From Marinimicrococcus sp033875255 (GTDB taxonomy: Bacteria; Pseudomonadota; Alphaproteobacteria; Geminicoccales; Geminicoccaceae), in the NCBI GenBank assembly GCA_033875255.1, contig JAWZSN010000016.1:1-64000 (forward strand): a stretch of 64,000 nt of DNA, given 5' to 3'. Under the pieces are notes generated by a model. The model saw only the letters and a program-made list of their open reading frames with translations, made no database searches and was not told the DNA's origin. The first letter of the stretch is position 1, and each line of letters begins with the position of its first letter. Below, piece by piece: positions 43,127 to 51,402 of the stretch. Made by a program: the position numbers and the translations under genes.

Positions 43127-45160
43127 ATGTCGGAATCGGTCCTGCCGTCTCTCGGGGATGGACAGCGTGGCGGTCAGGCGGCGTGGCAGTCCCTCGTCGC
43201 CAGGGTTCTCCGCCGCGACGACGCCCTCGACCGGCTGACCGGTCGGACGGCGGACGGGATCTCCGTCCATCCTCTCTACTGCCGCGATGCGGCGGGGGAG
43301 GCCGACGACCCGCTGCCCGGGCTGCCGCCCTTCACGCGGGGCGCGCGCGCCTCGGGCGGCGTGATGCGGGGCTGGGACGTGCGCCAGCGGCACGCCCATC
43401 CCGACCCGCGTACCACCAATCTCGACATCCTGACCGACCTCGAGCGCGGGGCCACCTCGGCGCACCTGGTGCTGGACGACGCGCTGGCGGGCGGTGCTGC
43501 CCGGCCGCGGGGCGTCCTGGTCCACACACTCTTCGATCTCGAGGAGGTGCTGGAGAATGTCGATCTCGAGCTCGCCCCGGTGAGCCTCGAGGCCGGCGTG
43601 CGCTTTGCCGAGGGTGCAGCCCTCCTGCACGCCCTGCTGCAGCGCCGCGCCTGCGATCCCGACCGCATCGAGGCGGCGTTCGGCATGGACCCGCTGGGGA
43701 CCGTGGCGCGCGGCGCAAGTCTCGATCCCGATGCTGCGGTGAGGAGGGCCGTGCGGCTCGCTGTGCGCCTCGCGGGTGACTGGCCGAAAAGCCGGGCGAT
43801 GCTCGCTGACGGCCGGCCCTATCACGAGGGCGGTGCCAGCGAGGCGCAGGAGCTGGCCTTCGCCATGGCGACCGGCCTCGCCTATCTGCGCGCCCTCGAG
43901 GCGGAGGGCCTCGAGCCCGGCGCAGCGGCGCCGCAGATCGGGTTCCTTCTGGCCGCCGATGACGATTTCTTCCTGACCATCGCCAAGCTCCGCGCCGCCC
44001 GGCAATTGTGGGCGCGGATCGTCGAGCTGGCCGGCGGGAAGGAAGCGGCCCGGCGCATGCACCTCCACGCCGAGACGGCGCGGCGGATGATGGCGCGGCG
44101 TGACGTCTGGGTGAACATGCTGCGCTGCACCATCGCCGGCTTCGCGGCCGGGGTCGGCGGCGCGGATGCCGTGGGCGTGCTGCCTTTCGACCATGAGCTG
44201 GGCCTGCCCGACCGCTTCGCCCGCCGCATCGCCCGCAACACCCAGCTGGTGCTGATCGAGGAAAGCAACCTGCACCGCGTCGTCGATCCTGCTGGCGGCA
44301 GCTGGTTCGTCGAGAGCATGACCGCGGATCTGGCCGCCCGGGCGTGGGAGCTGCTCCAGCAGATCGAGCGGGCCGGCGGCATGGCGGCGGCGCTGCGGGC
44401 GGGCCTGGTGCAGGGCATGACGGCGGAGGCCTGGACGGCGCGCCGCCGCGCCATCGCCACCCGGCGCCAGGGCCTCACCGGGCTCAGCGAGTTCCCCTGG
44501 CTGGGCGAGCCGCCGCGCAAGACCGACGAGCCCGGCGTGGCGGCGGCGGTGGGTCATCTCGTGGCGCGGCTGGTGCGGCACGGCACCAGCCCGCACGACA
44601 CCGCAAAGCTGCTGGCCGCGGCGGCCGCCGGCGACATCCTGAAGGGCCCGGAAGCGGCTTCTTCCGGTATCCGGCCTGTCGAGGCGCATTCGCTGGGCGA
44701 GGATTTCGAGCGGCTGCGCGACCGTGCCGAGCGGGCGGCTGCCCGCGGGACGCGGCCGCGCGTGTTTCTCGCCTGCCTCGGACGTCTTGCGGATGCAAAC
44801 GTCCGCGCCACCTGGACGGCCAATCTCGTCGAGGCGGGGGGGCTCGAGGCGGTCCATAGCGGGTCGCTGCCGTCGGCCGAGGAGGCGGCGCGGGCATTTC
44901 GCGACAGCGGCTGCAAGATCGCCTTCCTGTGCTCCAGCGATGCGGTCTATGAGCGGCTCGCCGTGCCGGTGGCCCAGGCGCTCTCGGCGGCCGGTGCGGC
45001 GTGCCTGGGCCTTGCCGGGCGGCCGGGCGAGGCCGAGGCGGCGCTGCGCGAGGCGGGCATCGACGCCTTCGCCTGGCAGGGCATCGACGTAGTGGCGCTG
45101 CTCGAGCGCCTGCACGACATTCTGAAGACGCCGGCCGCGCCAACGGAGGAACGCCGATGA
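43127..45160 (+). CDS. mutA: Methylmalonyl-CoA mutase small subunit
   Basis: A 677-residue homologue of the mutase catalytic chain that pairs with MutB. It has the TIM-barrel region (LPPFTRGARASGGVMRGWDV, RRDVWVNMLRCTIAGFAAGV) but, as in other MutA proteins, the B12-binding domain lacks the DxHxxG histidine motif: the matching position reads CLGRLADANVRATWTANLV. It therefore has a structural rather than catalytic role. It overlaps mutB by 4 bases (ATGA). Confidence 0.92.
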   Translation: MSESVLPSLGDGQRGGQAAWQSLVARVLRRDDALDRLTGRTADGISVHPLYCRDAAGEADDPLPGLPPFTRGARASGGVMRGWDVRQRHAHPDPRTTNLDILTDLERGATSAHLVLDDALAGGAARPRGVLVHTLFDLEEVLENVDLELAPVSLEAGVRFAEGAALLHALLQRRACDPDRIEAAFGMDPLGTVARGASLDPDAAVRRAVRLAVRLAGDWPKSRAMLADGRPYHEGGASEAQELAFAMATGLAYLRALEAEGLEPGAAAPQIGFLLAADDDFFLTIAKLRAARQLWARIVELAGGKEAARRMHLHAETARRMMARRDVWVNMLRCTIAGFAAGVGGADAVGVLPFDHELGLPDRFARRIARNTQLVLIEESNLHRVVDPAGGSWFVESMTADLAARAWELLQQIERAGGMAAALRAGLVQGMTAEAWTARRRAIATRRQGLTGLSEFPWLGEPPRKTDEPGVAAAVGHLVARLVRHGTSPHDTAKLLAAAAAGDILKGPEAASSGIRPVEAHSLGEDFERLRDRAERAAARGTRPRVFLACLGRLADANVRATWTANLVEAGGLEAVHSGSLPSAEEAARAFRDSGCKIAFLCSSDAVYERLAVPVAQALSAAGAACLGLAGRPGEAEAALREAGIDAFAWQGIDVVALLERLHDILKTPAAPTEERR

Positions 45161-47358
45161 CGAGCCGGATCCCCAATCTCGCCGGGATCCCCTGGCAGAC
45201 CGCCGCCGCCGGCAGCGCCTCCGAGGCGTGGAGCGCCGCCTTCAGCGCCGAGACCGGCCACGCGCCCGGGGAGCTTGTCTGGGAGACGCCCGAGACCATC
45301 GCGGTCAAGCCGGTCTATCGGCGGGCCGACATTGCCGGGCTCGACTTTCTCGACACCTTCCCGGGGCTGCCGCCGTTCCTGCGCGGACCCTACCCCACCA
45401 TGTATCTCACGCGGCCCTGGACGGTCCGTCAGTATGCCGGCTTCTCCACCGCCGAGGAGAGCAACGCCTTCTACCGCCGCAATCTCGCGGCCGGGCAGAA
45501 GGGCCTGTCGGTGGCCTTCGATCTGGCCACCCATCGCGGCTATGACAGCGACCATCCCCGGGTCACGGGCGATGTCGGCATGGCCGGCGTGGCGATCGAT
45601 TCGATCCTCGACATGCGCACTCTCTTCGACGGAATCCCGCTCGACCAGATGAGCGTGAGCATGACCATGAACGGCGCGGTGCTGCCGGTTCTGGCGCTCT
45701 TCATCGTGGCGGGCGAGGAGCAGGGGGTGCCGCCCGAGAAGCTCAGCGGGACCATCCAGAACGACATCCTCAAGGAGTTCATGGTCCGCAACACCTATAT
45801 CTTCCCGCCGGCTCCCTCGATGCGGATCATCTCCGACATCTTCGCCTATACGGCGCAGAGAATGCCGAAGTTCAACTCGATCAGCATCTCCGGCTATCAC
45901 ATGCAGGAGGCGGGGGCGACCGCCGACCTCGAGCTCGCCTACACCATCGCCGACGGCATCGAGTATATCCGTTGCGGCCAGAAGGCCGGGCTCGACGTCG
46001 ACAGCTTCGCGCCCAGGCTCAGCTTCTTTTGGGCCATCGGCATGAACTTCTTCATGGAGGTCGCCAAGATGCGGGCGGCCCGCCTGCTCTGGGCCCGGCT
46101 CGTGCAGGAGAAGTTCGCGCCCGCGAACCCCAAGTCGCTGGCGCTGCGCACCCACTGCCAGACCTCCGGCTGGTCGCTCACCGCCCAGGACGTCTACAAC
46201 AACGTCACCCGCACCTGCGTCGAGGCGCTGGCCGCCGTGCACGGCCACACCCAGTCGCTGCACACCAACAGCTTCGACGAGGCGCTGGCGCTGCCCACCG
46301 ACTTCAGCGCCCGGATCGCCCGCAACACCCAGCTCCTGATCGAGCAGGAGAGCGGCAGCACGCGCACCATCGATCCCTGGGGCGGCTCGTTCTATGTCGA
46401 GCGGCTGACCGCGGAGCTGGCCGCCAAGGCGCTGGGCCACATCGAGGAGGTCGAGGCCAGCGGCGGCATGGCGCGGGCCATCGAGCAAGGTATCCCCAAG
46501 CTGCGCATCGAGGAGGCCGCCGCCCGCACCCAGGCGCGCATCGACAGCCGTCGCCAGACCGTGGTGGGGGTCAACAAATACCGCCTCGACGAGCCCGAGC
46601 ATGTCGAGGTCCTCAAGGTCGACAACTCGACCGTGCGTGCCCGGCAGCTCGAGAAGCTGGAGCAGCTGCGCCGCGAGCGTGACGAGAAGGCCTGCCAAGC
46701 CGCCCTGGAGGTGCTCACCCAAAGCGCCGCCTCCGGAGCGGGCAACCTGCTCGAGCTGGCGGTGGAGGCGGCCCGCGCCAAGGCCACTGTTGGCGAGATC
46801 ACCTCGGCCATGGAGAGGGTCTGGGGGCGGCACACGGCGCAGATCCGCTCTATCGCCGGCGTCTATGCCGCCGAGGTCGGAGAGGAGATGAACGTGGCCA
46901 ACGCCCGCCGTTACGTCGCAGCCTTCGCCGAGGCCGAGGGCCGTCCGCCGCGCATCCTGATCGCCAAGATGGGCCAGGACGGCCACGACCGCGGCCAGAA
47001 GGTGATCGCCACCGCCTTCGCCGATCTGGGCTTCGATGTCGATATCGGCCCGCTTTTCCAGACTCCTGCCGAGGCCGCCCAGCAGGCGGTCGACAACGAT
47101 GTCCACATTATCGGCGCCAGCTCGCTGGCGGCCGGGCATCTGACCCTGGTGCCCGAGCTTCGCCGGGAGCTCGAGCGCCTCGGCCGGCCGGACATCATGG
47201 TGGTGGTCGGCGGGGTGGTGCCGCCGCAGGATTACGAGAAGCTGCTGGCGGCTGGCGCCAAGGCCGTGTTCCCGCCCGGAACCGTGATCGCGACTGCCGC
47301 GGTGGAGCTGCTGCAGACCCTGAGCAGGGAGCTCGGCTTCACGCTCGAGGCCGCCTGA
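45157..47358 (+). CDS. mutB: Methylmalonyl-CoA mutase large (catalytic) subunit
   Basis: A 733-residue adenosylcobalamin enzyme isomerising methylmalonyl-CoA to succinyl-CoA. The substrate barrel contains RPWTVRQYAGFSTAEESNAF and the mid-domain RTHCQTSGWSLT; the C-terminal cobalamin domain has the cobalt-ligand motif DGHDRG (in KMGQDGHDRGQKV). ATG 45157 is preceded by GGAGG and overlaps the mutA stop. With MutA and MeaB it completes propionyl-CoA breakdown; the epimerase and carboxylase genes are not in the window. Confidence 0.97.
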   Translation: MTSRIPNLAGIPWQTAAAGSASEAWSAAFSAETGHAPGELVWETPETIAVKPVYRRADIAGLDFLDTFPGLPPFLRGPYPTMYLTRPWTVRQYAGFSTAEESNAFYRRNLAAGQKGLSVAFDLATHRGYDSDHPRVTGDVGMAGVAIDSILDMRTLFDGIPLDQMSVSMTMNGAVLPVLALFIVAGEEQGVPPEKLSGTIQNDILKEFMVRNTYIFPPAPSMRIISDIFAYTAQRMPKFNSISISGYHMQEAGATADLELAYTIADGIEYIRCGQKAGLDVDSFAPRLSFFWAIGMNFFMEVAKMRAARLLWARLVQEKFAPANPKSLALRTHCQTSGWSLTAQDVYNNVTRTCVEALAAVHGHTQSLHTNSFDEALALPTDFSARIARNTQLLIEQESGSTRTIDPWGGSFYVERLTAELAAKALGHIEEVEASGGMARAIEQGIPKLRIEEAAARTQARIDSRRQTVVGVNKYRLDEPEHVEVLKVDNSTVRARQLEKLEQLRRERDEKACQAALEVLTQSAASGAGNLLELAVEAARAKATVGEITSAMERVWGRHTAQIRSIAGVYAAEVGEEMNVANARRYVAAFAEAEGRPPRILIAKMGQDGHDRGQKVIATAFADLGFDVDIGPLFQTPAEAAQQAVDNDVHIIGASSLAAGHLTLVPELRRELERLGRPDIMVVVGGVVPPQDYEKLLAAGAKAVFPPGTVIATAAVELLQTLSRELGFTLEAA

Positions 47359-47367
47359 GCCGCCAGC

Positions 47368-47706
47368 TCAGGAGGGAAGCTCCCTGCCCGCCGTCTCGAT
47401 CGCCTGGTCCTGCCAGGCCCGGCCGGTGGCCACCACGCAGGCCGTGCCTGCGGGGCTGACGGTCAGCATGGTCCAGGTGCCGGTGCCCGGCGAGGCGAAC
47501 AGCTGAAGCACCGTGCCGTCGTCATTGAGGCCGAAGGAGGAGGGCTGCTCGTTGAACGTATCGGCCAGATACGAGCGCAGCTCGTCATACTTGCCGCAGG
47601 CCAGCTGGGCCGCCGCGGGAGCCGCGCCCGCGAGGCCGGCGATGCCGCCGGCGAGCGTCAGGGCGAAGGTGGGAAGGGCGCGCCGAGCGCGCGGATTCGC
47701 CAGCAT
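47368..47706 (-). CDS. Small exported protein of unknown function
   Basis: A 112-residue protein with a signal peptide (hydrophobic ALTLAGGIAGLAGAAPAAA, then AQLACGKYDELRSYLAD). The mature part has two Cys (LACGKY and GTACVVATG) that could form a disulfide, and reads VLQLFASPGTGTWTMLTV. Similar short periplasmic proteins are widespread in Alphaproteobacteria. It sits antisense between mutB and meaB. Confidence 0.72.
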   Translation of the reverse strand: MLANPRARRALPTFALTLAGGIAGLAGAAPAAAQLACGKYDELRSYLADTFNEQPSSFGLNDDGTVLQLFASPGTGTWTMLTVSPAGTACVVATGRAWQDQAIETAGRELPS

Positions 47707-47876
47707 GGGATCATCTCCCGCGCCTGTGAGCGGATCGAGGTGCCGGTCCGCCCTTGAGGGCGACGACTGATGTGCCTCATCAACCGCATGCCGGATGACC
47801 GGTTCCGGACGGCCGTCACTTTCCGCCCGGCCGCCGGGAACGCGTCACCCGGCTTCGCGCGCGCCGGGGATCTTCC

Positions 47877-48896
47877 GTGAGCGCCGGCCGTCCGGGCGCT
47901 GTTGCACGCCGCCGCGAGCTGACGGTCGAGGAGCATGTCGAGGGGGTGCTCGCGGGCGAGCGCGCCGTGCTCTCGCGCACCATCACCCTGGTCGAGAGCC
48001 GCAACCCCGCCCACCAGCGCAAAGCCCAGGACGTGCTGGGACGGATCCTGCCTCATGCCGGCAACAGCCGCCGCATCGGCATCACCGGCGTGCCGGGGGT
48101 GGGCAAGAGCACCTTCATCGACGCCTTCGGCACCCTGCTGACGGGGCGCGGCCACAAGGTGGCGGTGCTGGCTGTCGACCCGTCCTCGACCCGTACCGGC
48201 GGCTCGATCCTCGGCGACAAGACCCGGATGGCGCGGCTGGCGACCGATCCGGCGGCCTACATCCGTCCCTCGGCCTCGGGTGGCACGCTGGGTGGGGTCG
48301 GCCGGATGACCCGCGAGACCATGCTGCTGTGCGAGGCAGCCGGCTACGACGTGGTCCTCGTCGAGACAGTGGGCGTCGGCCAGTCGGAGGTGCTGGTCGC
48401 CGAGATGGTCGACTTCTTCCTTGCGCTGATGCTGCCCGGCGCCGGCGACGAGCTGCAGGGCATCAAGAAGGGGCTGCTCGAGATCGCCGACATGATCGCC
48501 GTCAACAAGGCCGACGGTGACAACCGCCTGCGCGCCGCCCAGGCTGCGCGGCACTACCGCAACGCGCTGCACATCATCGAGCCGGCGAGCCCTTCCTGGC
48601 GGCCTTCGGTGGCGACCGTGAGCGCGCTCAGCGGTGAGGGGCTGGAAGCGCTGTGGCTTGAGGTCGAGAAGCACCACGCGCTGCTCGGCGCCAGCGGCGA
48701 GCTGGCGGACCGGCGCCGCCGGCAGCAGGTGCGCTGGATGTGGGGCATGCTCGACCAGCGGCTGCACGCCCTGTTCCGCAGCCATCCGCGGGTCAGGGAG
48801 ATGCTGGCGGACCTCGAGCATGAAGTCGCTAGCGGATCGGTCTCCGTTACATCGGCAGTTGAAAGACTAATTCAGGCATTCATTTCGGGCGACTAA
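47877..48896 (+). CDS. meaB: Methylmalonyl-CoA mutase-associated GTPase
   Basis: A 339-residue G3E-type GTPase that protects and reloads the mutase with cobalamin. P-loop GVPGVGKST at residues 71-79, VDPSSTRTGGSILGDKTRM, VLVETVGVGQSE (switch region) and NKAD for guanine recognition are intact. It starts with GTG 47877. It lies 518 bases after mutB, separated by a small antisense gene, so it probably has its own promoter. Confidence 0.96.
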   Translation: MSAGRPGAVARRRELTVEEHVEGVLAGERAVLSRTITLVESRNPAHQRKAQDVLGRILPHAGNSRRIGITGVPGVGKSTFIDAFGTLLTGRGHKVAVLAVDPSSTRTGGSILGDKTRMARLATDPAAYIRPSASGGTLGGVGRMTRETMLLCEAAGYDVVLVETVGVGQSEVLVAEMVDFFLALMLPGAGDELQGIKKGLLEIADMIAVNKADGDNRLRAAQAARHYRNALHIIEPASPSWRPSVATVSALSGEGLEALWLEVEKHHALLGASGELADRRRRQQVRWMWGMLDQRLHALFRSHPRVREMLADLEHEVASGSVSVTSAVERLIQAFISGD

Positions 48897-49039
48897 TAGC
48901 GGCAGTTTCCGTCATACCGAGGGGGGCGTTGGCCAGCCTGGGCGCTTGAGCTTGCCGATGCGGCCGGGCCACAATGGCCGTTCCGTGGCGGGCTCCTGAT
49001 CGGTGGTGCTCGGGAGCCGCGCCCCGCCGGGAATTGCCC

Positions 49040-49351
49040 ATGGACTATCTGCGCTCCCTGCTCGTCACCTTGCGGACGCTGCTCGTGGCGTCGGCTGCGA
49101 GCGGCGCTTTGTCCTCGTCGGGGCAGACCCAGGAGACGGATCCGGAAGCGCAGCTATGGGCCGAGGCCCTCGAGGAAGGCACGCCGGATGCCTTCCAGAA
49201 CTATCTCGACACCTACCCGTTCGGACCGCACGCCCAGGAGGCTTTCGAGGCGATGATCGTCACGGCGCTGGGAAGCCGCAGCATCGAGGACATCGAGCCG
49301 GCCGATGGCGGACCCCGGGTCGATGTGACGCCGCTCGGCGATCTCTATTAG
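49040..49351 (+). CDS. Small hypothetical protein with a TPR-like helix pair
   Basis: A 103-residue protein. The N-terminus (MDYLRSLLVTLRTLLVASAA) is hydrophobic and could be a signal peptide or anchor. AQLWAEALEEGTPDAFQNYL then DTYPFGPHAQEAFEAMI resembles a single TPR/Sel1-style helix pair seen in exported alphaproteobacterial proteins. It ends 2 bases before the lipoprotein gene, so the two are probably co-transcribed. Function unknown. Confidence 0.6.
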   Translation: MDYLRSLLVTLRTLLVASAASGALSSSGQTQETDPEAQLWAEALEEGTPDAFQNYLDTYPFGPHAQEAFEAMIVTALGSRSIEDIEPADGGPRVDVTPLGDLY

Positions 49352-49353
49352 GC

Positions 49354-50007
49354 ATGGCGACGCCTGCGCGCCCGGGCCGCCTCGCGGTCCTGCCGGCCCT
49401 TCTCCTGCTGGCTGCCTGCGCCGGCAAGGCCCCCGATCCCTGGGCGGTGACCTCCCTCGAGCGGGCCTACCGACCGCCTGCCGGCGACATAGCGCCCTCG
49501 GGGCGACTGGCCCTGCGAGCAGGGCTCGAGCCCGCTATCCGGGCGATGGCCGAGGCGCTTCCGGCAGCCGGCCTCGAGGTGGAGGCGGTCGATCTGGACG
49601 CGGGGCGGATTGCCGCGGTCTACAGCGGCGAGGCCGAGCCGTGGCTGGACTGCGGCTGGTTCGTGCCGGCCGGTGCTGCCGACGGCGAATGGCTGCCCGC
49701 CACGAGGCTGCTGGCGCGGATCGTTCCGCCCGGGGCACCGTCCGGCACCGTGGCGCTGCGCCAGCTCCGTCTCGACGCGCGGCTCGTCGTCCGCGGCGAG
49801 CCGCTGGGCGATCTCGTCGAGCTCGACAGCGACGTCCATTATCTGGTCACCCGGACCTTCGACGTGGTCGCCGCGGATGGCCGTGTCCTGCGAACCGAGC
49901 GGGCCACGCTGGTCTTCGACACCGGCCAGAGCGGCCGGCTCGACGAGAACCTTCGCTGCCGCTCGAACGGCCGGCTGGAACAGATCCTGGGCACGCTCGC
50001 CGGCTAG
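49354..50007 (+). CDS. Predicted lipoprotein of unknown function
   Basis: A 217-residue protein with a lipobox (LPALLLLAAC, Cys at 21). The mature part has LDCGWFVPAGAADGEWLPAT and a beta-rich pattern (TVALRQLRLDARLVVRG, VHYLVTRTFDVVAADGRVLR). I do not recognise a family. It lies directly downstream of the TPR-like gene and convergent with the glycosyltransferase gene, which suggests an envelope role but nothing firmer. Confidence 0.65.
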   Translation: MATPARPGRLAVLPALLLLAACAGKAPDPWAVTSLERAYRPPAGDIAPSGRLALRAGLEPAIRAMAEALPAAGLEVEAVDLDAGRIAAVYSGEAEPWLDCGWFVPAGAADGEWLPATRLLARIVPPGAPSGTVALRQLRLDARLVVRGEPLGDLVELDSDVHYLVTRTFDVVAADGRVLRTERATLVFDTGQSGRLDENLRCRSNGRLEQILGTLAG

Positions 50008-50160
50008 GAACGGTCCCGCCATGCCGCAGCAACCGCTCCGTCGAGAAGACGCGCGAGCCCCGTGACGGCGGGGCCGCGCGACAGCGCTGCTCGGGACTCT
50101 TTTCGTGTTCTCCGGTCCGATGGCGGCGGCCTCGCCCGGTCCGCCCAGCGTCTGCCGGGT

Positions 50161-51318
50161 CTACTCGGCCGCCGGCCGGAACCGGCGGTCCTCCGCCTGT
50201 GGGACGGCGGGCGCTTCGTCCGTGGCGGATCCTGCCAACAGCCGCTTGGGCCGGCGCAAGGCCACCAGCCGCGAGCAGATCCCCGAGAGGAGCAGGCCGC
50301 TCTGCCGCCAGTCGAACAGCTCGGCCCGGGCCGAGGCTGCTTCCTGCATCGAGGCCAGGCTCGCCGGGTCGAGCGCGGCCAGCCGGCGCAGGCCGGTCTC
50401 GAGGGCGGCCGGTGCGCCGGGCTCGTAGAGCAGCGCCTCCCTCCCGTCGCGCACTACCTCCTGGAGAGGCTCGAAGGCCGGCGCGAGCACCGGGCGGCCC
50501 AGGGAGAGGGCCAGCATCAGCGTGCCCGAGGTGAGGATCGCCCGGTAGGGCAGCGCCACCGCGTCGGCGGCATGGAAAAGCGGCGCCACCTCCTCCTCGG
50601 CCACGAATCTGTCGATAACGGTGAGGCCGCCCGGCAGGGCGTGGCGGGAGAGCCCGAGGGGGGCGACCTGCCGGCCTGCTACTACCAGATGCAGCCGTGG
50701 GTCGGCGAGGCGCTCCAGCGCCGCCAGCAGCTCCTCCCCTCCCTTGTAGTGGTCGAGCCGGCCGAACAGCAGGAGCACCCGGGCCTCCTCGGGCACGCCG
50801 AGGCGGCGGCGGCTCTCGATCTGGGGCCAGCCGGAGGGGCGGTGCAGCGGCAGGTAGTTGCCGTGCGGCACCACGGCGACCCGCTCGCACGGCAGCTCCA
50901 GGTGGCGGCGGGCCCAGCCGGCCCCTGCCAGCGAGTGCAGATGGGCGACGTCGGCGAGCTCGGCCAGGCGCCGGCACAAGGCGGCGTGCAGCGCACCGCG
51001 GCGCCCGTCATGCGGAGCGGCGTTGTGGATGGTCCACACGACCATGCCGCCTTCCCCGACGAACCGTTCGAGCCGGTCGAGGAAGCGCTGTGCCGCCTGC
51101 CAGGCCGTGTCGTCGTCCGCCTCGTTGCGATAGATCGCGTCCTCCCAGTGGAGGTGGAACAGCACGCTCTCCTCGTGGGTGCGGCGGCGTCGCTCCTCCA
51201 GTGCGTCCGCGATCGTTCCGGGGCATGGCAGAAGCTCGGGCGCCATATGACGGTAGAGCAGCGTCTGGTAGGGATTGGCCTGCCGATAATCCGGGAAGAA
51301 GAGGAGCCGGTGCGGCAT
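50161..51318 (-). CDS. Glycosyltransferase, GT-B fold
   Basis: A 385-residue GT4-like enzyme. The N-terminal domain has VWTIHNAAPHDGRRGALHAA and HLHSLAGAGW, and the C-terminal domain has RVLLLFGRLDHYKGGEELLA followed by the donor-binding region ADAVALPYRAILTSGTLMLA and LGRPVLAPAFEPLQEVV with the conserved Glu. It probably transfers a nucleotide sugar to a surface polysaccharide or lipid; neither donor nor acceptor can be read. Divergent from the double glycosyltransferase gene at 51403. Confidence 0.82.
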   Translation of the reverse strand: MPHRLLFFPDYRQANPYQTLLYRHMAPELLPCPGTIADALEERRRRTHEESVLFHLHWEDAIYRNEADDDTAWQAAQRFLDRLERFVGEGGMVVWTIHNAAPHDGRRGALHAALCRRLAELADVAHLHSLAGAGWARRHLELPCERVAVVPHGNYLPLHRPSGWPQIESRRRLGVPEEARVLLLFGRLDHYKGGEELLAALERLADPRLHLVVAGRQVAPLGLSRHALPGGLTVIDRFVAEEEVAPLFHAADAVALPYRAILTSGTLMLALSLGRPVLAPAFEPLQEVVRDGREALLYEPGAPAALETGLRRLAALDPASLASMQEAASARAELFDWRQSGLLLSGICSRLVALRRPKRLLAGSATDEAPAVPQAEDRRFRPAAE

Positions 51319-51402
51319 CGGGACCGTTCTCGCATGCAGGGCCGAACGAGGTCTGAACTCGATTTTCTAGAGCTACACCCCGCCGGCCGCCAGCGTGGGG
51401 CG

